Source of the DNA: Streptomyces sp. PT12
GTDB lineage: Bacteria; Actinomycetota; Actinomycetes; Streptomycetales; Streptomycetaceae
DNA length: 64,000 nt
Reading direction: 5' to 3'
NCBI RefSeq assembly: GCF_003311645.1
Contig: NZ_QEST01000088.1
Span: forward strand, 124,001 to 188,000
How positions within the stretch are numbered: position 1 is the stretch's first letter; the number at the start of each line of letters is the position of its first letter. The translations under genes were made by a program, and so were the position numbers. Below the pieces are notes generated by a model that was not told where the DNA came from, ran no database searches, and was given only the letters and a program-made list of their open reading frames with translations. Positions 55,891 through 64,000 of the stretch are shown here, in pieces.

Positions 55891-56371
55891 CCAGGAGCGC
55901 GGAGACGGCCGCGACCCGATCGACGAGGAAGCCGCCTGGGCCGAGATCGTGGCCGGGTACGGGGAGGAGCCCGCCGATCCCCCCGGGGTCTGGCCGCTGG
56001 GCTCGCCCGCCGTGGACGAGGACAAGCTCGACGTCGGTGACACCGTCGAACGGGTGCACCTGGCCGAGCCGCCCACCGTCGAGGGTCCAAGGGACTGGGA
56101 GGCCGCGGAGGACGAGGAGGACGACCACTTCGTCCCGCCCGACCCGCCGCCGCTGCCCGAGACGGACCTGGCGACCAAGCTGGCGTGGGTCGCGGTCCTC
56201 GGCGGGCCGCTGCTGCTGATCGTGTCGGTGCTGCTCCAGCGCAGCATGACGTGGTGGATCGTCACCCTGGGCGTGGGCGGGTTCCTCGGCGGCTTCGCCA
56301 CGCTGGTGAGCCGGATGCGGGACGGCAGGGACGACGACTGGACCGACCCGGGCAGCGGCGCGGTCGTCTGA
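55877..56371 (+). CDS. Small acidic membrane protein of unknown function
   Basis: 164 residues. Acidic soluble N-terminal two thirds (about 1-105; many Asp, Glu and Pro, including EAAEDEEDDHF near 77-87), then two membrane segments at about 112-130 and 133-150 with a short basic/acidic tail. The GTG at 55877 overlaps the hydrolase end by 14 bases, so the two are cotranscribed. Homologues occur at this place in Streptomyces; no function is known. Confidence 0.8.
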   Translation: MTERDQERGDGRDPIDEEAAWAEIVAGYGEEPADPPGVWPLGSPAVDEDKLDVGDTVERVHLAEPPTVEGPRDWEAAEDEEDDHFVPPDPPPLPETDLATKLAWVAVLGGPLLLIVSVLLQRSMTWWIVTLGVGGFLGGFATLVSRMRDGRDDDWTDPGSGAVV

Positions 56372-56414
56372 ACGCCGCGCCACCGGGGCCAGCGCGCCAC
56401 CGGAGGCCGGGGGG

Positions 56415-57113
56415 TCAGGGCGCCTCGACGCGCAGCCGCGCGAGCACCGGCAGGTGGTCCGTGGCCGCGACGAGGTCGGCCCGTGGCAGCCCTTCGGGGA
56501 CCCCGCAGCCGAGAACGGTGATCCCCGGCGTGCACAGCACCGCGTCGATGCGCCGGGCCGGGGCCGCCGACGGCGAGGTCAGCTCGCCGCCATCGGGCGC
56601 GGCGGCGCGCGCGTCCACAAGCCGCCGCGTCAGCAGCCGGAACGCCCGCCCCTCGGGCCCCTCGTTGAGGTCGCCCGCCAGCACGCCTTCGGGCGCGCCC
56701 AGGCGTTCAAGGCGCTCGAGGACCAGGGGGGCGTGCCTGAGGCGTTCCGCGGCGCTCAGGCTCAGATGACAGCTTGCGACGGCGAGGCGCGCGCCGTTCG
56801 CGAAACGGAGCACCGCCGAGGCCACGCCCCTGCGGTGCAGCCCCGGCGTGAACGGCAGCGTCGCGTCGGCCGTGGCCGCCACGAGCGCCCTCGGCGCCGC
56901 CAGGATCATCGGGCCGCACGCGGTCGCCCCGCCCGTGACGTACATCAGGCCCGTGGCCCGTGCCAGCCGGGCGGCGCGGGCGCGCCACCCGGCGAAGCGC
57001 GGCGCCTCCTGCACGCACAGCACATCGGGCGCGCAGGCCCTGATGACCCGGGCGAGCGCGGCCCTGTCGTCGCGCAGGGAGCGGACGTTGTAGCTGAGCA
57101 GGCGGAAGTCCAC
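56415..57113 (-). CDS. Endonuclease/exonuclease/phosphatase (EEP) family protein
   Basis: 232 residues. EEP fold signatures: RLLSYNVRSLRDD near 4-16 (Asn), VLCVQEAPRF near 33-42 (metal Glu), VASCHLSLSAAERLRHAPLVL near 118-138 (His), GVLAGDLNEGPEG near 148-160 (Asp/Asn), and AATDHLPVLARL near the end (Asp-His). Catalytic residues all present. Substrate (nucleic acid, sphingolipid or phosphoester) unknown. GTG start 8 bases after the glucokinase stop suggests cotranscription. Confidence 0.88.
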   Translation of the reverse strand: MDFRLLSYNVRSLRDDRAALARVIRACAPDVLCVQEAPRFAGWRARAARLARATGLMYVTGGATACGPMILAAPRALVAATADATLPFTPGLHRRGVASAVLRFANGARLAVASCHLSLSAAERLRHAPLVLERLERLGAPEGVLAGDLNEGPEGRAFRLLTRRLVDARAAAPDGGELTSPSAAPARRIDAVLCTPGITVLGCGVPEGLPRADLVAATDHLPVLARLRVEAP

Positions 57114-57121
57114 GGCCCGGG

Positions 57122-58063
57122 TCAGCCCTGGCGTGCCAGGTCCGCCGCGCCCACCAGGCCCGCCCTTCCGCCGAGTTGGGCGGCGAGCACCTGGGCGTGC
57201 GGGCGGTTGGTGCTGCCGACGAGCCAGCGGCGGAACGACTTGCGGATCGGGTCGAGGACCAGGTCGCCCTCGTCGGAGACCCCGCCGCCCACGATGAACG
57301 CCGACGGGTCGAACAGCGAGGCCAGGTCGGCGAGTCCGGCCCCGGCCCAGCGGGCCAGCTCGCGGAAGGAGTCGATCGCGACGCCGTCGCCCTGCCGGGC
57401 CGCGGCGCTGACGTGGCGGCCCTCGATGCCATCGGGGGTGCCGTCGCCGAGACCGAGCAGCACGGCGGCGGCCTCGGGCGTCGCGGCGGCGCGCTGCCTG
57501 GCGTAGCGCACAAGGGCGCGGCCCGAGGCGTACTGCTCCCAGCAGCCCTGGCTGCCGCAGCCGCACAGCAGCCCGTCGGGCACGACGCGGATGTGCCCGA
57601 ACTCGCCCGCCACGCCGAACCGTCCGCGGTGCAGGCGGCCGCCGATGATGATGCCGCCGCCCAGGCCCGTGCCCAGGGTGATGCAGACGACGTCGTCGTG
57701 GCCCGCGCCCGCGCCGAAGCGGAACTCGCCCCAGGCCGCGGCGTTGGCGTCGTTCTCCACGACGACGGGCATCTCGACGCGCTGCTCGATCTTGTCCTTG
57801 AGCGCCTCGTGCCGCCACGCGATGTTCGGAGCGAAGAGGACGGTGGCGCGCTTGTCGTCGACGTAACCCGCGGCACCGATGCCGACGGCCTCGGCCCCCG
57901 TGCCCTTCCCCACCGTGCTGACCGCGTCGGCGATGGCCTCGACGACGCCCTCGGGGGTGGGTGGGGTCGCCACCTGGCGCGTATCGAGGACCGTGCCGTC
58001 CTCGTCCACCACACCGGCCGCGATCTTCGTACCGCCGATATCGACGCCGATGGTCAGTCCCAT
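57122..58063 (-). CDS. glkA: ROK-family glucokinase
   Basis: ATP-dependent glucose kinase and, in Streptomyces, a central element of carbon catabolite repression. 313 residues. ATP loop GVDIGGTKIAAGVVDEDG at 6-23, ENDANAAAWGEF near 103-114 (catalytic Asp), GTGLGGGIIIGG near 130-141, the ROK zinc motif CGCGSQGCWE near 166-175 with histidine GHIRV near 155. ATG preceded by GAAGGAG. A LacI-like dyad and a large hairpin lie in its leader. Confidence 0.96.
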   Translation of the reverse strand: MGLTIGVDIGGTKIAAGVVDEDGTVLDTRQVATPPTPEGVVEAIADAVSTVGKGTGAEAVGIGAAGYVDDKRATVLFAPNIAWRHEALKDKIEQRVEMPVVVENDANAAAWGEFRFGAGAGHDDVVCITLGTGLGGGIIIGGRLHRGRFGVAGEFGHIRVVPDGLLCGCGSQGCWEQYASGRALVRYARQRAAATPEAAAVLLGLGDGTPDGIEGRHVSAAARQGDGVAIDSFRELARWAGAGLADLASLFDPSAFIVGGGVSDEGDLVLDPIRKSFRRWLVGSTNRPHAQVLAAQLGGRAGLVGAADLARQG

Positions 58064-58079
58064 CAGATCTCCTTCGCAT

Positions 58080-58093
58080 GGAAAGCGCTCCCC
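58080..58093. promoter_or_regulatory. LacI-type operator-like dyad in the glkA leader
   Basis: GGAAAGCGCTCCCC contains the AGCGCT core and flanks of LacI/CebR-type operators, 17-30 bases upstream of the glkA ATG. It shares the AGCGCT core with the operators at 39332 and 39431 but has only imperfect symmetry. Confidence 0.45.
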
Positions 58094-58102
58094 CGCTCAC
58101 TC

Positions 58103-58143
58103 ACGGCGAAGCGTCACCGCTCCTCGCGGTGACGCTTCGCCGT
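58103..58143. terminator. Perfect 18 bp inverted repeat between the DUF5304-type gene and glkA
   Basis: Arms ACGGCGAAGCGTCACCGC and GCGGTGACGCTTCGCCGT with a 5-base loop (TCCTC). It may terminate the upstream minus-strand gene, or be a leader structure of glkA, since only 39 bases remain between it and the glkA ATG. Confidence 0.75.
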
Positions 58144-58275
58144 GACGGCCGAGTGAAACCCCCTCGCGGCCCGCATGTCCGAAAGGGGAGGAAACGCGAA
58201 TCCCTCAAGTGATGTCAGATAGTGCCCCGCCGGCGACCACGGTACCGGAGGGAGGCGGGGCGGGACCGTATCGGT

Positions 58276-58782
58276 TCAGCGCTGGCCGGAGGGGCCAGGG
58301 CCGCCGCCGCCCTCGGGCCCGGCCGTTTCGCCCGGCTTGTCCGCGCCCGGGTCCGCGGCCTTGTCCCCCGGCCCGTCCGCGCGCTCCGCCGTCACATCCG
58401 GGTCCTGCCGCTCCCTGCCGGGGCCGAGGACCGCGGCGCGATAGGCGGCAAGCAGCTCGTGGCCCGCGCCCGCGAGATGGTGGAGAACGTCGGCGTTCCG
58501 CTCGATCACGGGCTCGATGGCCGCCCTGGCCTGGGCGGCGAGGGGGCCCGCCGCCATGCCGACGCCGGGGCCGAGACCGGCGCCGAGGCGGCCGAGCCGG
58601 TCGGTGAGGGCGTCGGCGAGCTTGCGCAGCTCGTCCGCGGCGTCGCCCGGCTGGGGGCCTCGGGCCGCACGGCGCCTGGCCCGCTCGTCGGCAAGGTCCT
58701 CCTCGCAGGCCGTGGCCCAGGCGTCCTCGTCGGGGGGCGGGCCCGAGGGGCGCTCGGTGGAGTGCTCGCGCGCGTCGCTCAT
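58276..58782 (-). CDS. Hydrophilic DUF5304-type protein
   Basis: 168 residues. Acidic, charged N-terminus (1-45); a helical Ala/Leu-rich centre (about 50-115) that includes DELRKLADALTDRLGRLGAGLG and VIERNADVLHHLAGAGHELLAAYRAA; and a disordered Gly/Pro/Asp/Glu tail. It lacks a signal peptide and membrane segments. The layout matches DUF5304-type proteins of Streptomyces as I recall them; function unknown. ATG preceded by GGAGG. Confidence 0.75.
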   Translation of the reverse strand: MSDAREHSTERPSGPPPDEDAWATACEEDLADERARRRAARGPQPGDAADELRKLADALTDRLGRLGAGLGPGVGMAAGPLAAQARAAIEPVIERNADVLHHLAGAGHELLAAYRAAVLGPGRERQDPDVTAERADGPGDKAADPGADKPGETAGPEGGGGPGPSGQR

Positions 58783-58898
58783 GGGGACCTCCTTCGCGCG
58801 TGGACCGTCCCCATCGAGCCTACCCCGGACGGCCGGGCGGCGAGGGGCCAGCGGCGGGGGTCACGAGGAGGGGGCGCGACGGGGGGCCGCGACGGGGG

Positions 58899-59339
58899 CT
58901 ACACGCTCTCGACGCGTTTCTTCAGGCCGTCGAGGGCCCGGTCGATGATGACCTTCTCGGCCTTGCGCTTGATGGTGCCAAGCATCGGCATCTTGACGTC
59001 GACGGTGAGCTGGTAGGTGACCTCGGTGTGCGCGCCGTCGGCCACGGGGGCCAGCAGGTAGGAGCCGTCGAGGGCGCGCAGCATGCGGGACTTCACCAGC
59101 GACCAGCTGACCTCGTGCTCGCCGTTCCACGTGTAGGCCAGGGTGTGCTCGTCCTTGATCGCCCCGGCGTCGAGGAGCAGCCTGACCTGCTCGGCCCTGC
59201 CGTCGGCGCCCGTGGAGAGCACCTCGGCCTCCTTCACCTCGCCCGTCCACTCGGGATAGCGGCCGAAGTCGGCGATCACCGCCATGACATCGGCCGGCTT
59301 GGCTTCGATGGTGATGCTCGACCTGGTGTGTTCGGCCAT
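58899..59339 (-). CDS. SRPBCC-family (polyketide cyclase/dehydrase-like) lipid-binding protein
   Basis: 146 residues. START-like SRPBCC fold: the opening SSITIEAKPADVMAVIADFGRYPEWTG pattern (about 7-33), long beta sheet, and a C-terminal helix KRKAEKVIIDRALDGLKKRVE. Such proteins bind hydrophobic ligands. Divergent from the acyl-CoA synthetase 130 bp away, so a lipid role is plausible (inference). Confidence 0.9.
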   Translation of the reverse strand: MAEHTRSSITIEAKPADVMAVIADFGRYPEWTGEVKEAEVLSTGADGRAEQVRLLLDAGAIKDEHTLAYTWNGEHEVSWSLVKSRMLRALDGSYLLAPVADGAHTEVTYQLTVDVKMPMLGTIKRKAEKVIIDRALDGLKKRVESV

Positions 59340-59470
59340 CGCGTGGCTCCTCGCGCTTGTCCGCCGCTGCCGTTCGGGGGAAGGCTACCGCGAGCCGCGG
59401 CGGACCCGGGCACGGGAGCGAGGCAGTAGGCTGCCGAATGCCCCCGGACCATGACAGATGAGGAGCAGTG

Positions 59471-61276
59471 GTGCGCGAGTTCAGCCTGCCGGCGCGGTAC
59501 GAGGTCTCCGGCGGTGAACACCTGCCGGGGCTGCTGCGGAGCACCGCGGAGCGCCTCCCCGGGGTCGGGCTCATCGCCCGCGCGGAGGGCGCGGGTTGGC
59601 GGGACATGACCGCGTCCGCGTTCGCCGCGGAGGTGCGCGCGGTCGCGAAGGGGCTGGTGGCGTCGGGCGTGCGCCCGGGGCAGCGGGTGGGGCTCATGTC
59701 GCCCACGCGGTACGAGTGGACGCTGTTCGACTTCGCGATCTGGACGGCGGGCGCGGTCACCGTGCCGGTGTACGAGACGAGTTCGCCCGCCCAGATCGCC
59801 TGGAACCTCAGGGACTCGGGCGCCGTCGCCGCGGTCGTGTGCGACGCCGGGCACCGGGCGGCCGTCGAGTCGATCCGGCACGACCTGCCCGAGCTGACCC
59901 GGCTGTGGACCATGGACCCGGCCGACGACACCCCCGGCGCCGTCGCCGAGCTGACCGCGGCGGGCGCCGGGGTGAGCGACGCCGACCTGGACGCCGCCAC
60001 CGCGACGTTGACCGCCGACTCCCCCGCGACGGTGATCTACACCTCGGGAACGACGGGCCGCCCCAAGGGCTGTGTCCTGACGCACCGGGCGTTCCTGACG
60101 ATGGGCCACGCCGTGGTCGCGTCCATGGCGCCGCTGCTGCGCACGGGGCACAGCTCGGTGCTGCTGTTCCTGCCGCTCGCCCACGTCTTCGCGCGCATGG
60201 TCGAGGTGGTGGCCCTGTGCGCGCCGATCCGCCTCGGCCACGTGCCCGACGCGCACACGCTGACCGACGACCTGGCGACGTTCCGCCCGACGATCGTCCT
60301 GGGCGTGCCCCGGGTGTTCGAGAAGCTCTTCAACAGCGCGCGGGCCGCCGCGCGCGAGCGGCGCATGGGCTGGCTGTTCGACCGCGCCGCGGCGGTCGCG
60401 ATCGCCTACAGCCGCGCGCTCGACGGCCGTTCGGGCCCCGGGGTGCCGCTGCGGCTGGCGCACCGGCTGTGCGACGGGCTGGTCTACCGGCGGATCAGGG
60501 ACACGCTCGGCGGCCGCGCCACCCACGCGATCTCGGGCGGCGGGCCGCTCGGCGCACGCCTGGGGCACTTCTTCCGCGGCATCGGCTTCACCGTGCTCGA
60601 GGGCTACGGGCTCACCGAGACGTGCGCGCCCACGGCGTTCAACCCCTGTGACGCACCGCGCATCGGGACCGTGGGCCTGCCGCTCGCCGGGACCGCGGTG
60701 CGCGTGGCCGACGACGGCGAGGTGCTGGTGCGCGGCGACCACCTGTTCACCGGCTACCTGGGCGACGAGCGGGCCACGCGGGAGGCGATGGCGGGCGGCT
60801 GGTTCCACACCGGCGACCTCGGGTCGCTCGACGCGGACGGCTATCTGACCATCACGGGGCGCAAGAAGGAGATCCTGGTGACCGCGAGCGGCAAGAACGT
60901 CGCGCCCGCCGCCATCGAGGACCGGGTGCGGGCGCACGAGCTGATCGCCGAGTGCATGGTGGTCGGCGACGGGCGCCCGTTCGTCGCGGCGCTCATCACG
61001 CTCGACGACGCGTTCCTGCGGCGCTGGGCGGGCCGCAACGGCCTCGGCGACCTGCCGAGGGAGGAGCTGCTGCGCCACCCGCTGCTGCTCGCGAGCGTGC
61101 AGAAGGCCGTGGACGACGGCAACACCGCGGTCTCCAGGGCCGAGTCGGTGCGGAAGTTCCGGGTGCTGCCGGGGCAGTTCACGCAGGAGTCGGGCCACCT
61201 CACGCCGTCGCTCAAGCTGCGGCGCCATGTGGTGGCGAGGGACTGCGCGGACGAGATCGACGCGCTCTACCGCTGA
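59471..61276 (+). CDS. Long-chain fatty-acyl-CoA synthetase (AMP-forming)
   Basis: About 601 residues. ANL-superfamily motifs: the P-loop YTSGTTGRPKGCVLTH near 195-210, GYGLTETCAPTAFNP near 378-392, FHTGDLGSLDADGYLTITGRKKEILVTASGKNVAP near 445-478 with its catalytic late Lys. VPVYETSSPAQIAWNLRDSG near 98-117 is typical of the FadD15-like group. Two adjacent GTGs exist (59468, 59471); the second leaves five bases after AGGAG and is preferred. Activates fatty acids for degradation or lipid synthesis. Confidence 0.94.
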   Translation: MREFSLPARYEVSGGEHLPGLLRSTAERLPGVGLIARAEGAGWRDMTASAFAAEVRAVAKGLVASGVRPGQRVGLMSPTRYEWTLFDFAIWTAGAVTVPVYETSSPAQIAWNLRDSGAVAAVVCDAGHRAAVESIRHDLPELTRLWTMDPADDTPGAVAELTAAGAGVSDADLDAATATLTADSPATVIYTSGTTGRPKGCVLTHRAFLTMGHAVVASMAPLLRTGHSSVLLFLPLAHVFARMVEVVALCAPIRLGHVPDAHTLTDDLATFRPTIVLGVPRVFEKLFNSARAAARERRMGWLFDRAAAVAIAYSRALDGRSGPGVPLRLAHRLCDGLVYRRIRDTLGGRATHAISGGGPLGARLGHFFRGIGFTVLEGYGLTETCAPTAFNPCDAPRIGTVGLPLAGTAVRVADDGEVLVRGDHLFTGYLGDERATREAMAGGWFHTGDLGSLDADGYLTITGRKKEILVTASGKNVAPAAIEDRVRAHELIAECMVVGDGRPFVAALITLDDAFLRRWAGRNGLGDLPREELLRHPLLLASVQKAVDDGNTAVSRAESVRKFRVLPGQFTQESGHLTPSLKLRRHVVARDCADEIDALYR

Positions 61277-61389
61277 GCGCGGCGCCGCGCCGGTGGCGCC
61301 CGGCGCCGAAGCCGGAGGGTCGCCGCCGCTGACACGATCCGGCCTGGCCGACCGGCAGGGGGGCGCGTGATCCGCCGGAAGGGCGCTGG

Positions 61390-62544
61390 CTAGCCGAGGA
61401 GGCCGCGCAGGCGTTCCACCAGGAGGTCCCAGCGCCAGCGTTCCTCGACCCAGGCCCTGCCGCGCTCGCCCATGCGGCGGCGCAGCTCGGCGTCGCGCAG
61501 CAGCGTGATCAGGCGGTCGGCCGTCTCCACGGGTGCCGACTCCTGGCCGCCGCGCACGATCCAGCCGGTCTCGCCAGGGAGGACGGCGTCGGGCGCGCCG
61601 CCCGAGTCCCCGCTGAGCACGGGCAGTCCGGTGGCTGACGCCTCGAGGTAGACCATGCCGAGCCCTTCGACGTCCAGGCCACCGGCCCGGGTGCGGCACG
61701 GCATCGCGAACACGTCGCCCGCCCCGAAGTGCGCGGGCAGGTCCTCCCATGGCACGGCGCCGGTGAACCGCACCGATGTCGCCACGCCCTCCTTGGCGGC
61801 CAGCTTCTCCAGGTCCACGCGGTAGGGCCCGCCGCCGACGATCAGCAGCACGGCGTCCGGCTCCGCGGCGAGCACCCGGGGCATCGCCCTGATCAGGGTG
61901 TCCTGGCCCTTGCGGTGCACCAGCCGGGAGACGCACACGATCACGGGCCGGTCGGCCAGGCCCATGGACGCCCGCAGCGCGGCGCCTCCCGAGTCGGGGT
62001 GGAACGTCTTCTCGTCCACGCCGGGCGGCAGTTGCACCATGCGGGCGGCGGCCTCCGGGCTCAGCGCCCGCGCGATCCTGCTGCGCGTGTACTCGCCGAG
62101 GTAGGTGATCACATCGGTGGTGTCCCCGACCCGGCGCAACAGCGCCCGCGCGCCCGGCAGCTGGGCCCACGCAGCCTCGTGCCCGTGCGTCGTGGCGACC
62201 ATGCGCTCCGCGCCCGCGGCGCGCAGCGCGGGCGCGAGCGCGCCGAGCGGCGCCGCGGCGCCAAACCACACGGCCGTGCAGCCGTGCGCGCGCAGCAGCC
62301 CGGTGGCCCGCCGCCGCACGGCCGGGGTGGGCAGCAGCAGGCTGGCCCTGTCCCTGATGACGGGGAACGGCTGCTCCGCGTCGAACTCGGCCGTGGTGCC
62401 GCCCTGTTCGGGGTCGCCACGCCACGAGGAGGTGTAGACGACCACCCGCCGCGGGTCCAGCCGCACCGCCATGCTGTGCAGGAACGCCTGGATGCCTCCG
62501 GGCCGTGGCGGAAAATCATTGGTGACAATCAATGTCTTACGCAT
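61390..62544 (-). CDS. GT4 glycosyltransferase (PimB-like)
   Basis: 384 residues, GT-B fold. N-terminal acceptor domain: LIVTNDFPPRPGGIQAF near 5-21. C-terminal donor domain: PVIVCVSRLVHRKGQDTLI near 196-214, LLIVGGGPYR near 231-240, and the E-x7-E signature VEGLGMVYLEASATGLPV near 295-312. The family includes PimB' phosphatidylinositol mannosyltransferases, so mannolipid synthesis is likely but not certain. No clear ribosome site at ATG 62544. It follows the NlpC/P60 gene by 25 bp on the same strand. Confidence 0.88.
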   Translation of the reverse strand: MRKTLIVTNDFPPRPGGIQAFLHSMAVRLDPRRVVVYTSSWRGDPEQGGTTAEFDAEQPFPVIRDRASLLLPTPAVRRRATGLLRAHGCTAVWFGAAAPLGALAPALRAAGAERMVATTHGHEAAWAQLPGARALLRRVGDTTDVITYLGEYTRSRIARALSPEAAARMVQLPPGVDEKTFHPDSGGAALRASMGLADRPVIVCVSRLVHRKGQDTLIRAMPRVLAAEPDAVLLIVGGGPYRVDLEKLAAKEGVATSVRFTGAVPWEDLPAHFGAGDVFAMPCRTRAGGLDVEGLGMVYLEASATGLPVLSGDSGGAPDAVLPGETGWIVRGGQESAPVETADRLITLLRDAELRRRMGERGRAWVEERWRWDLLVERLRGLLG

Positions 62545-62569
62545 CAGGACGAGACGATACCGAGGGTCC

Positions 62570-63616
62570 TCAGGGCCGGACGACCGAGGAGACGGGAAGA
62601 ATTCCCACCGACTCGTACCGCACTGTGGCCCCGGGGTGCGGGGAGTGCACGATCTGCCCACCCCCGACGTACATCCCCACATGGCTCGCATCGGACCGGT
62701 AGACCACGATGTCGCCGGGCTGCGCCTGGGCGAGCGACACCTTTCGGCCAGCGCCCGCCTGCGCCTGTGAGGTGCGCGGCAGGGCGACCCCGGCCTGCGC
62801 GTAGGCCCACTGGATGAGCCCCGAGCAGTCGAACGCGTCGGGCCCTGCCTGCCCCCACGCGTACGGGGACCCCACGGCGCCACGGGCGGCCGCGAGCGCC
62901 CGCGCGCCACGCCCCGAGCCCTCCGCGGGCGCCTCGGGCGCGGCGGTGGGCGGCGGCTCGGCTGCCGCCTCGCGCTCGGCGCGCTCGCGCTCGCGCCGCT
63001 CCCGCTCGGACAGCTCGTCGAAGTGGCGGCGCGCGGTGGCGAGTTTGCGCTGCGCGGCGCGCTTGTGGCGGGCCAGGCGCGTCTGTTCCCCGGTCAGCTC
63101 CTCCAGCTTGTCGGACGCGTCCTCGCGGCGCTGCTCCAGGCTCCGCTGGGCCGCCACCAGGTCGCGCAGCTCGCCCGCGCGGCGCGTGCCGAACCGTTCG
63201 AGCGCGGTGGCCGCGGCCAGATACCGGTCGGGGCTGTCGGACATCATGAGCGCCACGGCGGGCCCGAGGCCGCCCGCGCGGTACTCGGCCGCCGCGGCCG
63301 AGCCGACCGTGCGCCGCTTGGCGTTGACCGCCTCCTGGCCTTCGGCGACGCGGTCGCGGTGGCGCTCGAACTCCTCGGTCAGCGCCGCGACGCGCTCCGC
63401 CGCGCCGTTGTACGCCTCGACGGCGCGCTCGGCCTCGGCGAAGACGTCGTCCAACTCCCTGGCCGCCTCGGCGCTGTCGGACGGCGGCGGCGGGGCGGGC
63501 TCGGCCAGGACCGGCACCGCCCCCATCGCGGCGGCCGCGGTCGCGGCTGCGGACAGCACGCCGACCCTGGCCGCCCTTCTCGTCCTCGCCTGCGGATCGC
63601 GTCGATGCGAGACCAC
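62570..63616 (-). CDS. Secreted NlpC/P60 peptidoglycan hydrolase with coiled coil
   Basis: 348 residues. Signal peptide about 1-37 (after an Arg-rich start), long coiled coil about 48-195 (LDDVFAEAERAVEAYNGAAE, SDKLEELTGEQTRLARHKR), a Glu/Arg/Ala/Pro linker, and a C-terminal NlpC/P60 domain. Catalytic Cys264 is in DAFDCSGLIQW and His312 in SHVGMYVG. RipA-like architecture for cleaving the D-Glu-mDAP type bond of stem peptides during growth or division. The GTG at 63616 has GGGAG upstream. Confidence 0.93.
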   Translation of the reverse strand: MVSHRRDPQARTRRAARVGVLSAAATAAAAMGAVPVLAEPAPPPPSDSAEAARELDDVFAEAERAVEAYNGAAERVAALTEEFERHRDRVAEGQEAVNAKRRTVGSAAAAEYRAGGLGPAVALMMSDSPDRYLAAATALERFGTRRAGELRDLVAAQRSLEQRREDASDKLEELTGEQTRLARHKRAAQRKLATARRHFDELSERERRERERAEREAAAEPPPTAAPEAPAEGSGRGARALAAARGAVGSPYAWGQAGPDAFDCSGLIQWAYAQAGVALPRTSQAQAGAGRKVSLAQAQPGDIVVYRSDASHVGMYVGGGQIVHSPHPGATVRYESVGILPVSSVVRP

Positions 63617-63831
63617 TACGGGCCGCTCCCTTCGGTGGGTTACCTGAGGGGAGCAGAATGTAGCCGCGCGGCACGGGAGTCGGCGAACGGCAACGCCGCA
63701 CGCGCCGCCTCCCGGCACGCAACCGCAGGTCACACCGGGGGCGCGACGGAGCGCGGGAAACCCCGAATCACCTGGATGGGCTCAGGGAAAGGTGACGGGG
63801 GAAGGCGACCAAGGACAGCGAACGACCGGGC

Positions 63832-64000
63832 TCAGCCGACCCGCACGCCAAACTGGAACGGCATCACGTCGACGCCCAGGTACTCCACCGTGGAGTTGGA
63901 GTTGGGCGAGTGGATGATCGTGCCGTTCCCGGCGTAGATGCCGACGTGGTGCAGGTCGCTGTAGTAGATCACCAGGTCGCCCGGGGCGAGTTCGCTCATG
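63832..64000 (-). CDS. Second NlpC/P60 peptidoglycan hydrolase, only the C-terminus inside the window
   Basis: The last 56 codons before a TGA at 63832-63834 read ELAPGDLVIYYSDLHHVGIY followed by AGNGTIIHSPN, which is the catalytic-His half of an NlpC/P60 domain and closely parallels the neighbouring gene. The catalytic Cys and N-terminus lie beyond base 64000. 215 bp without a gene separate it from the next hydrolase; I see no terminator there. Confidence 0.85.
   Translation of the reverse strand, partial: MSELAPGDLVIYYSDLHHVGIYAGNGTIIHSPNSNSTVEYLGVDVMPFQFGVRVG

Overview
The window is high-GC actinobacterial chromosome, almost certainly from a Streptomyces or close relative. The evidence is very strong G/C at third codon positions, many GTG starts, actinobacterial-type regulation (translational T-box, leaderless promoters, a DtxR-type iron box, a Trp-Trp-Trp leader peptide), and a gene order that, from memory, parallels the S. 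coelicolor segment running from lspA/ileS through the dcw cluster to glkA and the NlpC/P60 genes. No tRNA, rRNA, CRISPR array, insertion sequence or prophage gene was seen.

Layout. 0-6 kb: lspA (cut by the window edge) and a DksA/TraR zinc-finger gene on the minus strand, then ileS on the plus strand behind a T-box. 4.8-22.6 kb: one long minus-strand division and wall cluster, in transcription order rsmH-ftsL-ftsI-murE-murF-mraY-murD-ftsW-murG-ftsQ-ftsZ-pgeF-yggS-sepF-yggT-divIVA. Most upstream genes are coupled by ATGA/GTGA overlaps. murC and ftsA are absent, as is usual for Streptomyces. 22.8-28.2 kb: a beta-carbonic anhydrase, then a MoxR/DUF58/transglutaminase operon. 28.2-33.8 kb (minus): DUF3040, a methyltransferase, a HEPN protein, a gene-poor 620 bp interval, a membrane protein, metF, thiE and a Rv2175c-type DNA-binding protein.

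33.9-39.5 kb is the most accessory-looking part. It holds an FAD reductase, a LacI-family regulator and a minus-strand set of three secreted-protein genes (DUF1996, DUF305-like, GH16 beta-glucanase). These three sit behind a near-consensus promoter bracketed by two perfect GAGAGCGCTCTC palindromes. It lies inside an otherwise conserved thiamine neighbourhood: the TPP-riboswitch-controlled thiO-thiS-thiG operon follows directly at 39.5-42 kb.

42-49.7 kb: a septum-formation-type membrane protein, a PASTA Ser/Thr kinase, a secreted SLT transglycosylase, a molybdopterin oxidoreductase, bacterioferritin with its [2Fe-2S] bacterioferritin-associated ferredoxin (iron box), and a class II DAHP synthase. 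49.8-52 kb: the trp leader peptide and attenuator, then a fused anthranilate synthase TrpE-TrpG. 52.3-58.8 kb: a two-component system with a PlsC acyltransferase, an alpha/beta hydrolase, an EEP-family hydrolase, ROK glucokinase and a DUF5304-type protein. 58.9-64 kb: an SRPBCC protein, a long-chain acyl-CoA synthetase, a GT4 glycosyltransferase, and two NlpC/P60 hydrolases, the second cut by the window edge.

Most of the window is core metabolism and cell-envelope biology. The less usual material is the LacI/DUF1996/DUF305/GH16 cassette and several short repeat or hairpin elements, listed as findings. Family assignments come from reading motifs by eye; no database search was run.
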